DNA of 64,000 nucleotides from Cryptomeria japonica (lineage: Eukaryota > Streptophyta > Pinopsida > Cupressales > Cupressaceae), in the NCBI RefSeq assembly GCF_030272615.1, contig NC_081412.1:478429657-478493656 (forward strand). Direction: 5' to 3'. The position numbers were made by a program, and so were the translations under genes. The stretch's first letter is position 1. Each line of letters opens with the position of its first letter. Of the stretch, positions 1-12,009 are shown piece by piece. The notes under the pieces were generated by a model. It was not told the DNA's origin and searched no databases. It was given only the letters and a program-made list of their open reading frames with translations.

Positions 1-129
1 AATTGCCTTATAGGCCAATGCATTGCAATCTGTTATCTTCTTGATTGAATCCAGGAGTACCTCTATTACATTAGTAAGTTTGAATTCACTTGATGAAGTG
101 TTGGATGTCTGACCAATTACCTTTATTAC

Positions 130-2622
130 CTATGTGTTTCCAACATTTGTAACCATTTTGCTTGTGTTTACCTCTGGTAGATCAGTTTGAGTTTGCATTT
201 CAACCTGTAAAGGTTTGTCTGATGGTTTGGGTGTCTCAGTGATTACCGGTTTCTCTACCTCAATGTGTACCTCTGCCTCTGTAGGTTTCTCACCTGTCGG
301 TATCTCTATCTCAGGTGGCCTTGTGTCAGCATCTTTACCTTTAGTATTATTCCCAGGATCCAATGGTTGTTCTATTTGTAATGATTGCTCTGTTTGGGTT
401 GGGATCTCAACCTCAACAATCTTTACCAGTTTCTTAGTAATGTTGCCACTATCAACATTATCATCCTTAACCTCTATAGCATCCTTATCCACAACAATAT
501 TCACTTCCTGAGTATCCACATTCATGGTAAAAAGTATTTCAGATTCAGGATTAGTGTCATCATGTGTGATACCTTCAGTGTCAGTAACCAGTGGATCATC
601 AGTATATACCGGTGCAGTATCCAAAGGTGGTGGTAGTATATTATCAGTAATCTTGATATTTTGAATTCCACCAAGCTTTCCTTTGCCCTTATCCTTATCC
701 TTCTGATATACTTTGAATGTTTTCTTTGGTCGGTTCAATTCCTCTTATTTTTCTTTTTCCACAAAAAATATATCCCATTTATCAGCAGTCTCCTCTACAA
801 TCTCATTTACTCTACCTGTCATCAAACTTACTTGTCGGTGACCACTAGAAAAAACGGATCTGTTAGCCTCACAAATCAAATTATCAATTTCCTGTTTTGA
901 GTTTACCGGATGTACATCTAGAATTTTTTCAACTTTTAGTTTCTTATCCAATTCCATCACTGCAATCCTTTTTGCATCTAACCTTCTATACAGTTCATTT
1001 GGTCAATCATCCACAACTTCAATTAAGACTTTCTTATATATGTCCAAGTGTAAGATAATATTGTTCTTTCCTTGTCAGAATCATTAAATGAATTGTATAG
1101 TTTACTCACATTAGCCAAATTTCCATCATCAGTTATTTCATTTAACAAATTATCTAATGAGGGTGTGATCGGTTTCTGTTTCTTTTTGGGAGTTAGTTTC
1201 TTCCTCAAGGTCCTTGTTCTTTTGGGTGAAGGAGAGGGTATCGGTGAAGGTTTTCTCTTCCTCTCAACTCTTTTGAATTCTGCTGGTATCTCACTGTCAG
1301 AAGATGTGCCTACCGGTGAAATGTGTGCCTCCAGCTGCAGTCCTTCCAGCTCACTAGCCATTATCCCAGTAAAGTTCATAACATTTTCTTTGATTTCCTG
1401 TACTTTCTTTGAAGCATCCCTAATTTACTTTTCTCTTTTCTTTCTTTGCTTCATTGTTTTTACACCACTCTCAATAGTTTCAGCACTACCAAAAACTTGT
1501 TCTGTTGGTTCTCTTGGTGCATCTAACAAAGCTTTTGCATAAGTCTCAATAATACTGAGATCTACCTCATAACCCATTTTAGTCACTAGAACAGTTCGAG
1601 GAAGTACAACTTCCATCCATTTCTCATCCTTCTTGATGACAAAACATATTTCTTTGTCATATTTGTCTACTATACTCTGCAGTAGTCTTTCTCTGGTTTT
1701 CATTTTAGCTTGAAATGCTTTAAAGTATTCAGTTATGTTGTTGTCCTTTGCAGTTCCCATGCCGGTGAAAGCTTCTTGTAATTGTTTTCCTACCGGTATG
1801 TCATATCCAAAGTCTTTCGGTCCTGTATTGGGGATTTCCTTGGTGAAATATAACATTAAGCATACTAAAAGATTACCAAGCGAATGTCCCTTTCTTATCT
1901 CCTTTAATATTTTTCAAATTATCAATGAGTTCATCTTTTAGCCATTCATACACATCTATCATTGCATTGTTGCTAACCATTTCATAATCACTATTAATGC
2001 AAAGACTAGAAACTGAATTAAGCTTGTTTGCATGTGTAGTCTTGTAACCTAACACCATACTTATGAATCTCACATTGATGTATTTGATATCATTCACTCT
2101 TAGTGATCTACTGTCTGATATTGCTCCAGTTAGGGTCATTATTTTGTTGTTAGGAACTTTCTTTGTTTTGTCAGGTCTGATGTCGGTTGAGGGTAAACTA
2201 GTTACTGCCCTAATTTCTTGCCGGGTTATTTTGTAGACAGAATCCAACCATAGAAATTCTCCAGGTGCTCTACTTAGGACAATTCTCACTACTTATTCCA
2301 AAAATTCAGGGATATTCAATATTTCAACAAAACCTAAAGTCTCCATAATCTTGTGTTCAGGTTTAACAGAGCCATTTTCATCACAAATTACCGTTCTAAA
2401 AATTTTCAACAATTCCTCAGAACCTAATTCTTCAATGTTGCAATGTATATATATCCTAGGGTCTTCAGTAAATGCTACACCTATAGGAATTTTCAAAAAT
2501 GCCCCTATGGAATCATCTTGCTTAGCTACTTTGGGAATTATTTTAAACACGCGCCTAGGGTGTTTTAAGTTTTCCACAATAGTAGGGTTCACAATAAATT
2601 CGGGAGCAGAAGAAGAAGCCAT
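130..2622 (-). pseudogene. Retroelement-borne ORF of unknown function, broken by stops and frameshifts
   Basis: The start at 2622 has a good plant context (caATGGC, then Ala and Ser codons). The same frame runs through an in-frame stop at 2293 to 1873. A one-base indel near 1876 moves it to the frame read from 1856 to 1023, with one in-frame stop at 1425. A further frame change near 1000 leads to 960-130, with a stop near 745. About 830 codons were once continuous. The N-terminal two thirds look globular (motifs WLDSVYKITRQEIRAVT and EWLKDELIDNL). Residues from about 420 on are Lys/Arg/Pro-rich and the C-terminal ~200 are Glu/Pro/Thr-rich and probably disordered. I recall similar proteins from conifer genome annotations but cannot verify this. 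No catalytic motif is recognised. Confidence 0.6.
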
Positions 2623-2759
2623 TGAAAAATACCTTTTAGCTGTCTGAAAATATCTGAATGCTTGAAAGAAATCGCTTCACACCTTCGCCTTGAATGTTTT
2701 TGCTCTTTTTTACACTCTTTGTTGATTTGAATGCTAGGTGAAATGAGGGAAATCCGATG

Positions 2760-2766
2760 ATTTATA
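2760..2766 (-). promoter_or_regulatory. Internal TATA box for the second ORF
   Basis: The minus strand reads TATAAAT here, about 140 bp upstream of the ATG at 2622. The intervening DNA contains no coding sequence and looks like a plant 5' leader. It suggests that the second ORF is or was transcribed separately from the LTR promoter. Inferred from sequence only. Confidence 0.45.
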
Positions 2767-2919
2767 ATGACTTTTCTCTTGCCAACTGCATTAAATGCTC
2801 ACTAGTTAAGTGAAAACTTAACACATCTATCGGTAAAGAAGAAATCTATCTTCTCACCATCGACCGAGGGTAATCTGTATGATATTCAATTTTCTGCAAC
2901 ACCCCCAAAGGGTTACTTA

Positions 2920-4029
2920 TCATTTGGATGAAGAATCTCCTGTCGGTGGAGTGTTAATCTCTTCTACCGGTGAAGAAATAGCCTCATCAACATTTTGATC
3001 TGTCTTCCTAATCCATTGTTTTGAAAATTCTTGCTTTACCTCATCTACCTTTTCTTTGCCTTTCAAACTGGATCCTTTATTGTTTGTCGGTGAAGTCTTA
3101 CTTCTATAGAATTTTGCAATATGTCCAATCTTGTTACAAGCATAACAAGTAACATTATTCCTCTGAAGAGCTTTTTCATATCCTATGTTGGTTTGTGTTC
3201 TGCATTGATTAGACAAGTGTCCATATCTTCCACAAACATAATATTTCACATTCATTCTGCAGTTTTCTGAATTATGACCAACTTTGTTGCATTTGGAACA
3301 TTGACCAATGGATGCGTTAATGTTCAGATTATTTCTAGATCTACATTGATTTTCACTATGACCATATTTGTTACAGTTAAAGTATTTCCCATTAAATTTA
3401 TAAGCACTAGGTTGTCTTACCGGTTTACTGTGATCATGATTGTTTGCAGTACCAGAACATTCTCCAACTTCAAATCCAAGTCCATTAGTATCTCCATTTG
3501 GTTTCTAACTCTTCAGCATATCATCAAGTTCCTCTGAACTTTTCTTGAATTTCTCTTTGTGTTGATTTGCAATAGCCAACTCATTTTCTAGAATTCTCTT
3601 TTGTCTCACAAGCTCAGTTCTATCATGTTGCATGTTAATCAATCAGTCTTCAGCATATCATTTTCATGACTAAGTCTTAGATTTTCATTTCTAGCATCAT
3701 TGAGTCTCTTATTCAAGTCTTCTTCATTCTTCTTCCTATGTTCAATGTCTTTACAAAACCTCAGTCATATCTTGCATTTCATTCTTCATAGTATTGTTCT
3801 CTAATCTCAACTTGTTCACAAGTTCATTAAGAGTTTCCTTTTCATCATCATCTTTTTGCATCTTCTCATGAAGTTCTTTTCTTTTATTTCAAGCTATAGT
3901 AAGATTCTCCTGAAGTCCTTGAATGAATTCCTGTGCAGTCCTTCGATCATCTTCAAGTTTGATATTCTTCAACTTCTCTACATCATAATCTACTAGAGCT
4001 CCTTCCAATTGTTTTCTTAAGTTCTCCAT
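2920..4029 (-). pseudogene. Gag-like coiled-coil protein with four CCHC zinc knuckles (broken)
   Basis: An ATG at 4029, about 60 bp inside the primer-binding site, opens a Glu/Lys/Gln-rich coiled-coil stretch (MENLRKQLEGALVDYD and on). Stops lie near 3890 and 3508. Between about 3410 and 3100 there are four knuckle-like motifs: YFNCNKYGHSENQC, CSKCNKVGHNSENC, YYVCGRYGHLSNQC and CYACNKIGHIAKFY. The second is intact; the first and third have Tyr for the first Cys, and the fourth has Tyr for the last Cys. The C-terminal tail is Lys/Ser/Thr-rich. The usual UBN2-type N-terminal Gag domain of plant Copia elements is not seen. The likely role was RNA binding and particle assembly. Confidence 0.65.
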
Positions 4030-4085
4030 TTGTACCAGTGTCAAAATCTTCCTCAAGCTGTTAGGCTTTAGAAAATAGAGGACCA

Positions 4086-4098
4086 GGCTCTGATACCA
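4086..4098 (-). other. Primer-binding site (initiator-methionine tRNA type)
   Basis: The minus strand reads TGGTATCAGAGCC, the standard plant complement to the 3' end of initiator tRNA-Met. It lies two bases from the LTR edge. Confidence 0.85.
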
Positions 4099-4100
4099 AT

Positions 4101-4836
4101 TGTTAGGATTAATGACAGTTCCAAAGATATTGAGAGGGGGGGTGAATTAGTATCTAACCGGTTAGCAGAATATTTAACCTTATTAAGAACTTTGCATCTC
4201 AAAATAGTGTACCGGTAAATAAGAATTAATGCAGCAAATAAGAATAACAAAAACAGCATAGAGAACACACCATAACACAAGATATTTAACGAGGAAACCC
4301 GATGTGGGAAAAACCTCGATGGGATTTGTGACCCACAATATTCACTCACTGGCCAATGAATAAATATTACTTACAATGAGGGGCTTGCACATGCAGGAAG
4401 GCCAACTGCTCAATAAGAGTCACACTGACTACAAAAGTGGATTATGAAATCCAATACAATGTACTGCTTCAAATCAGCATCAACTATGCCAGGTTCAATA
4501 CCGGTTTAAGCCCATTCCATTACCAAAACCGTCGTTGTCAACTATATCACCTTAAACAAATTTTCATACATCCATACATAGATACTAAATGACCTATAAG
4601 ATCTCATAGATATATATGAGTCTTTTACAATATGCCATGTCGGCTTTACAAAAGATAATTACATTAAAATACAAAAAGTTTATTCCCTGTCGGTTGGGGT
4701 GTCGGTGTGCATTGTTGCCACTATCGGTGAAGTGCCTGTCGGTGTATGTAGATGTCTATTGCTGGTGCCGGTAACTATCGGTGGCTTACGAGATGAATGC
4801 CAGAAGGTTGCCAGATGGTTGTCATCAATGACAACA
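4101..4836 (-). repeat. 5' LTR of the left-hand element
   Basis: The plus strand begins TGTTAGGATT and ends GACAACA, giving TGTT...AACA ends, 736 bp long, directly abutting the primer-binding site. The U3 side (4680-4790) carries several copies of a CGGTG-containing motif, which could be enhancer repeats. A TATATAT run on the minus strand near 4610-4616 is a candidate TATA box. The partner LTR is outside the window, so target duplication cannot be tested. Confidence 0.8.
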
Positions 4837-5970
4837 TCAACTATTCTCATAAGAGTGTAGAATGCCAACATGTGATAGGCTAAGGGATAGTGACAAAATT
4901 TTGCAATAAGCCAACAAATATGGACGAAAGATTGTAATAAGCCAATGGATAAAAACCAAAAGCTGCGATAGATACAAAGTTGTGAACAAGATGCATGGAA
5001 TTCATGAAGATCCTCAGTCTTGTCAAGATCAAAGGTGGGAAAGGCAATATGGATATAGATAGGATAATGGATAATGAATAGCACGATAGGGGTATGATAG
5101 GATATGACAAGATAATGAAGGGTAATAGGACGTGATAGGATAACAGAAAATGAAACCTACCCCCAAGTATGGTATGCAAGAAGTTCAATGATTACGCATG
5201 ATGCCTGTTTGCCAGGTTTTCATCATGGTACTTTCCCAAGGCGCCTATTTGCCAGGTTTTCACCAGTGGATGAATTATTTCTCTTTACTTCTTTTTTTGT
5301 CATTTTTTCTTTTTGCTTTTTTTTTAACTTTTTGGTAGAAAATGGACACACGATAGGGGATAGAAGAAGGAATCAAACATCTCATTATTTGGATAGTAGC
5401 CTTGAAAAATAAACCATGACTATTAAAGTATGCTCAAAGACATTAGTAGGATAATGACATGGAAATCAGATGGGACTAAGACAAGGATTTATGCAAAAGA
5501 TTGGATTGGATGGATGAAAGGATGGAAAAGAGGTGTTGGATAATGGAGGGGGAGGAAGATGAATTTATATTGAGTGGATGGGAATGTGGGAAAGACCAAC
5601 ATTGTCACACACCTTCAGGGGTAGTGGACTGATGGAGGAAAATCGGATTTTGGATATTGAGATTTTGATCGAGGAATAGCTAGGGATTTTGGAAAATAAG
5701 GACCCAAAATGGATGAAGTGATGGAGGAATAGATATGAAAGGTTTGTATGGAGGAACAACAATTTTGGATGCCAATTTTGATGTTTCTTTAAATTGTTGT
5801 TCTTCTATGAGCCACTTGGGAATCCACATTATTTTTTTTCATTTTTCATGCTTTTGTAGATCTTTAGAACACATTCCTTCTACAAGTGCCTTAGATACCC
5901 ATATAGATTTTGACTTTTCTTTCTTTTTCTCAATGGGCCTTATTGGTCTTTTGGACATTTATTTTTCTTT
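4837..5970. other. Non-coding low-complexity stretch
   Basis: No gene seen. 5030-5140 is rich in degenerate GATA/GGATAATG repeats. A 20-bp motif (gcctRtttgccaggttttca) is repeated at about 5202 and 5243. Probably internal sequence of the decayed minus-strand element whose LTR is at 10251-11733. Confidence 0.4.
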
Positions 5971-8170
5971 TTAGATCATATTTTCCTTTGTTTTGACATG
6001 TTGATTAGATTGGACATGTTCATCCTTGACTGTATGTGAATTGTTGGACTTACAAATTTTATGCTTGGCATCCAAATTTCTTGGAGGGGGAAAGGAATGT
6101 GTGGATGGATAAGAATGATATGAAGTTCTTTTGGATGGGGTAAAGGTGCTCGAAGATGTGTGCCTTTTTTGACATTGAATAGGGGATGGAGGGCTATAAG
6201 GACCTAAAATGGATGGAAGGGATGACGAGGAAGGCATATGTTTGGATTTTAAAGGAGGGATGCGAGATTTAGCAGGAATACCAACATCTTGAGGAATGTC
6301 ACTAAGGCCATGACCATTAAGATTTTCTTTGATATGGAGAGGTTCTTTCTTGTGAATGTTTACCCCTTTGTCTTTATAAATTTTTTGACTTGTAGGATAC
6401 TCTTTACTTTGGGAAGAAGATGCGAGTCTATTATGAGGTGGATATGATATGTTAGGAATGATAGGATCTTGAAGTGGATCAGACTGGACCAAAGTGGAGG
6501 AACACATTGTACATATAGGGGGTTAATGAGCATCTTACACCAACATGTTAGAATCATGAGGGGGATCAGGATCATGAGGGGGATCAGGATCACAAGGGGG
6601 ATCGGGATCAATGACAGACTCTTTGTGAGATGGTATGGGAGAAATAATGGGATCATCAAAAGAAATGAGATCTTGGAGTGTATATGGAGGATTAAGACAT
6701 GGAGATGGAGGAACAAATGGATCTTGTGGAGAATTTAAAGGGATAATTTGATCTTGACAAGGAGGAAGATCATTGGATTTCTCTTTAAAGGTTCTCTTCT
6801 CTTAAATTTAAATGGGATCATTAGAAAGGATGGGAGGGATATTTGGATCTTTCTCAAGGAGTGGAATGTCAATGGGACTTGAAAAGGTGTTGCATTCTTG
6901 GATAGAATGGACAGGAATAAGGGAATCATCAAAGGATATGAGATATTGTTCAAACGTAGTATGCAATGGAAAAGTTTTAGGGTCTTGATCTTGATCCATT
7001 TCAAGACTTAATTCTTTATGCTCTAAATCATCCTCTTGACATAGGGTTGGACTTTGGATATACATGAGGGATTCTGGAAAGGAAGAAATGTTGTGACATG
7101 AGAGAGATGGACTTTGTATGGGACTCTCTAAAAGAGAAGCATCTTGTGGCATTAAATATTGTATTTCCAAATAGTACAAGGGATTTGTATAAAGACATAT
7201 TAGTGTGTATTTCTATTGCAAACAACCCTTGGGAGGATGCATTATTTGATGTATCAATTGAAGGATATGATGGAAATTTCTCTAGTGAAGCTTTAGGAGA
7301 TTATATGGGAGGTTCTTGCAAAACTTCAAAAGGTGTAGGAATAGATGCCACTAGAGAGTCAATTTGTTTATGAGGGGATGAGTCATTGCTAGACATGAAC
7401 ATATAATTTTGATCTTTCTTAGAAAAAGCACTTAGGACTCTCTTTAAGAGATTTGTAATAAAGCTACCTTTCTTTGGAGACACATTTGAATCCTTCCAAG
7501 GTTTTAACATGGTTGGTTTTTTATTTTGAGATTCTTTGAAGGTGATTTGGTTTTGGTTTGGTGTTATGTTTTGATTTTTGAATTGGGTTGATTTGGTTTG
7601 ACATGTTTAAAATTTGTCCTAGTTTAACATGTTTTGGTTTGTTGTTGATACTTGATAGTTGGTTGGACCAATTGTTCATATTGTATTGTTGGTTTAGCAT
7701 ATTGTTGAAATTCCACCATTGGGTGTGTTGGTTGGATATATTGGACCATTGGTTGAATATGTTGGACATGTTGGACCTTGGTTTTTGATTGATTATTGGT
7801 TGTTGGTTCAAGATTTGATTGAACAAAGTTTGATAAAATGATGTTTGACTTGGGACTTGGTTGAATGAAGTTTGATTTGAGACTTGGTTAAATGCTTTCC
7901 TTGTTGCTTGAAATTGTTTCATCATCTCTATTTGAGAGATGAGAGCTGGTATGTCTAATCGTTCGATCAGAGCTTTTACAACAATTGGCTCAATATTTGG
8001 ATTTGGACCTAGAAATTTTTAGAACATTTTGGACATTTGTGATCTATTATTTTCATGGTTTTTCACTTTTTGTTCCAAGATCTCTTTTTCTCGAGCTAGT
8101 TCTCCTCTAGTTTTCGTATTTGGATACTTGTTTCATCATAAAATGTTTGATTGATATTGCCTTGTTGTTG
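5971..8170 (-). pseudogene. Decayed minus-strand retroelement ORF with Q/N-rich segment
   Basis: On the minus strand, pieces of one long coding region can be followed from about 8170 to the stop at 5971, broken by several stops and frame changes. It begins with a charged coiled-coil (LAREKEILEQKVKNHENN), then a run of about 110 residues made largely of Asn, Gln, Ser and Phe (7880-7560), then Ser/Pro/His-rich low-complexity sequence. An 18-bp unit repeats three times at 6557-6610. No enzymatic domain or zinc knuckle is seen. A Gag-like or accessory retroelement protein is the best guess because an LTR lies upstream at 10251-11733. Function unknown. Confidence 0.35.
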
Positions 8171-10250
8171 GGTTGGATAGAATTATGATTGCCTTGGACT
8201 AAAACTTGATTGAATTATGTTATTCATTGTTCCAATCATTGGTTGATATGTCAAACTTGTTGCATCATAGGAGCTTGAAACCTTGTTTCAATAGGCATTT
8301 CACTATGCAACGCAATATTTTTGGGATTTTGGATTTTAAGAATGATGTATGCAACTAATGCAACTTAGATGACTGACAATGCGACTAAGTGTTTTTGGAC
8401 CTTTTAATTTTTTGGAGTGATGATGGTATGCAACTAAATGTAATTTTGGGATATGAGAGTGCAACCTATATTTTTTTTGTTTTCAAGATTTGGACAAACT
8501 TTTGGAATGCAAAGCTAAAAACCCAACCTTGGGAAATTGAAATGAAGTCAAGACCTTAGAAGGACAAGAGGACAAATGACAAAGTGACAATGTCTCACCT
8601 ATACGCTTGGATACTAAGCTAGGTTTGACAAATGATGTTGATAAAAAGACAAATTTTGGACAAGGTCGAGACTTCCTAACAACAACTTAGGGTTTAGTCT
8701 AAAGTTTTGATTTTTGGAGTTTGAAAATCCTAATTTTCAGGCTAAATGCAATGGGATGATTAATGACCAATGCCTAAGGTATGAACACAAGATATGAAAT
8801 TATCTTCAAGTTATATGCTATGATCTAGGGATATGAAATGAACCAAAGGTATTATGCAATGATATGATCTAGAGTTATGATATGACTTAATGTTGTGATA
8901 TGATAGGACCTAATGATATGATATGACCTAATGATATGAACTAAGGATATAATATGACCTAACTAAGGATATGATATGATATGAAAATGATCTAAGGATA
9001 TGAAAATGATTCAAGGATATGATATGACCTAAGGACCAAGGGTATGAGTGCAAATGTATGACAATATCAACCTAAGGCAAGACTTAATGAAATAAGGATA
9101 TATGCAAGGACCAATGACTTTAGGAAATGCAAAATGCAACCTAATCCAAGACCTAGTTTTGGGATAATGATAATGCAATGAAGACTTAAGAAAATGACTC
9201 TAAACCTAAGTGCAAAGAAATTATGACAATGTGATGGACTAAATATGAAAGGCAATGTGAATGTCCTAGGGCCTAGGTTTGAACTATGCAATAGCTAACC
9301 CTAGGTGACATGAATCTTGAAACAAGGATATCCCATGTTTTGAAAAGCCATGTTTATGAAACCCTTTTCAAATGTTGGATGAATACTTTGAAATGTTTTG
9401 GACCAAGTTGACTTTGTTTGAGGTTGTTTAGACTGCATTTAGAAAATTATTTTTTGTTTGCCAATGTTTGGTATGTTGATTATGTCCTTTGTTTGGAATT
9501 CGCCTTTAACAAGCACAAAAGACAAAATGTTTGTTTGAATTTGAAAGAAGACACCCGTGTGCATTCAACAACAAATCCTTAGGCTAGCCAAGACAATACT
9601 TGTTGAATCCCCTTACCCAAAATACCTCATTCAACTAGATAGTTAAAAGCTTGGTAGCACTGGATCCCCTCCACGAAACTCACTTCTCAGGCGTACCAAG
9701 CTTCGAATTCCTCAGCCCATCACTTCCCAAGAAATTTACTATCTCTAATTGAAGGGCACATGAGGGGTTTCTTCAGCATGCGTGTATCACAATGCCTGAG
9801 TCAACAAGGAGAAGTTTTTTGGAAAACTAAACACAAGGGGTTGTAGTCAAGGCATCCGTTTGAGTGGCCATAATCAACAACATTTTCCACTCCATTAAAG
9901 GAAGCCTCCCAGCCTGTAGAGGTTATGCTCCACAGGTTTTTTAGGTTCCACGTGGGCACTAAGGAAGACATAACATTGTTATGGCAGCATGTAACACTCA
10001 TCGCTTGCAACTTTTGGCACAAACGCATTTGTTTATAGTGGCTCGGAAGAGCTTAGATTTTATCCCATTGCCACTTGGGTTGTTCCCTCTCACTCGGCCT
10101 TATGGGCTTCTCGAGAGGTTAACACATGCATAACATCTAAGAGAAGACATGGAAAACACTGGTTAATTGTAAAGCACTAATTGAAGTGTCTGCTAAACTA
10201 ACAGACAATCGATTTCAAAATCAAGTCTTTGTCAAACGTCTTGCACCAAA
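8171..10250. other. Non-coding leader-like region with a degenerate ATATGA repeat
   Basis: No gene seen. 8780-9060 is a degenerate tandem repeat built on AAGGATATGATATGACCT. 9540-10140 is less AT-rich and may be 5' untranslated sequence of the minus-strand element. At 10238-10250 the minus strand reads TTTGGTGCAAGACG, a possible but non-standard primer-binding site. Confidence 0.4.
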
Positions 10251-11733
10251 TGTCATTAGTAGTTTCGAGATTATGGTTTTTGACAAATGATAGATACCTG
10301 CACAAGCACACAAAGCCATGAAGATTATTTCACAAAAAGAGATCAAAACACACTGACACAAAACTAAACATTAGTCAAATTAACAACAACAAAAAATTAA
10401 TGTACTTAACAAATTTAAAATTTAATCTAATTAAAAAATTAACATTCTAGTTCTAACTAACAAAAATTTATTTCTAATTTAAATAGCAAAACTTAAAATC
10501 TAATTAAAAATAAAATCTAAATTAAATTTAAATACCAAAATTAAAATCTAAACTAATTCTAATTAACAAAATTAAAATCTAAACTAATTCTAAATAACAA
10601 AATTAAAATCCTAATAAATTAATCTACGTGGCCTTAGTGTTTGATGAACCGATTTCTATGTTGAATAAAGTGTTTTTATTTAATGCAGATTTCAATGTTT
10701 GTTTGACTGGCTCTTGAATAGCCAACATATGAAGCAAAATGTGGCTAAAATCTGTAGAACATGGCTGAAAAAAAATAGGTGTTAATGCCAAATACAACAA
10801 GACTATTATGAAAAATGCCTCAAAACGTTGGAGATGCTCTGGCAAATATGCATGCAAATTGGAAAACCTAGACAAGGCGAATGAACCGTAAGTTATGTTT
10901 TGTTTGACAAAAATGCAGAATATAATGGGCCAACATAAACAAATCACATGAACTGTTTGACAAAATGCATTGTATTTCAACATATATTGGGCACATACAT
11001 TGCATTTTTCACGTCAAGTTTACCAAGAAATGTAGCTAGGAATTTGGGAAATCATCAAAGTAATACCAATTAGCTAACCACAAAAGCTAAATTGTAATGA
11101 AATAGATCCTACTACATTCAAGGGAAGAATTGAAGATAAGATATAAACAAGAAATGCAAACCAGATACAATCTCCTTCAATTGACCTCCATTGTTTCTCT
11201 TTCTCCTTAAAATATGTTGTGGATCTCACCTACAGTGTAAAGGATACTTGAAAAATGTTGTTGTTCAAAATGAGCAATGAGAGCTCGATTTATAGAAAAG
11301 AGGATTTTGAATCAACAAATGAGATTAATCTGAATACACGAAGAATCAGTGGCTAGAATCAAACACATAGCAGAGTTTCTAAAAAAGCGAAAGAAATCCG
11401 GAATCAAATCGAAGAAGATAATATGGGGATTTAATAAATAAATAAATTGATTTTCCTCGTATTTTTCTAAATTGGCAGGTTGAAAACATAAATATGGGAT
11501 AATTAATAAATAAAATTTATTAATTTTTCACATACCAAAATATAAATATGATAAATTAACAAATTTAAATTTATTAATTTACCATTCATATTTAAGAATT
11601 AGTTAATCAAATAAATTGAATTTATTTGATTATTGAGAGGAAATATTAGAATTTAAGGAGCAAATAATTAATTTATTATTGTCCTAGGACGCATGATGAA
11701 AATTAATGGCCTGGTCAGAATTATGTGTCTACA
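10251..11733 (-). repeat. Candidate 1.5-kb LTR of the decayed minus-strand element
   Basis: The plus strand starts TGTCATTAG and ends GTGTCTACA, giving TGT...ACA ends. On the minus strand a TATAAAT box lies at 11288-11294. 10480-10610 contains about three copies of a 31-bp AT-rich unit (aaaatctaaactaattctaa). The decayed ORF lies on the expected side. No second copy is found in the window, so the boundaries rest on terminal bases and the adjacent candidate primer site. Confidence 0.5.
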
Positions 11734-12009
11734 ATATATTATATAATAATCATTAAAATTCTTAATTAATATTCAATGTACATACTTGTTATTCTTTTAT
11801 GAGAAATCAATTTCGCTTGCTAAATATTTGGTGTGTGTGGCATTGAATCCTTACACTCATTCATCATTAATATGGATATGATCATTATTACTTAGAAATT
11901 TGAATTGTTTTCATTTAAATATCAATTGATGATTCTAACACATATTTAACACAAAAAAAATTAAACCTCAATTTCAAAATTATTCTATATGATTGAAGAA
12001 AATGAAAAT

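Larger units (their letters stand above)
1..4836 (-). mobile_element. 5' part of a minus-strand LTR retroelement with an extra ORF
   Basis: Read on the minus strand the order is: 736-bp LTR (4836-4101), methionine-type primer-binding site, coiled-coil plus zinc-knuckle Gag-like ORF, TATA box, then a second long ORF running toward position 130. The element continues off the left edge, so its other LTR and any pol genes are not visible. No RT, integrase or RNase H motif is seen here. It could be a non-autonomous element or an autonomous one with pol further left. It appears to sit inside the decayed element to its right. The palindrome ACCGGT occurs nine times, far more than expected in this AT-rich, CpG-poor DNA. 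Confidence 0.75.

Noticed and set aside
1072-1542. A 156-codon plus-strand ORF
   Set aside because: It is antisense to the minus-strand retroelement ORF, which has the coherent frame, start context and promoter.
5971-6507. A host Pro/Ser-rich protein gene
   Set aside because: It is one piece of a longer broken minus-strand coding region next to a retroelement LTR, with no intron signals or conserved domain.
10624-10983. A 119-codon minus-strand ORF
   Set aside because: It lies within a candidate LTR, has hydrophobic low-complexity composition and no family motif.
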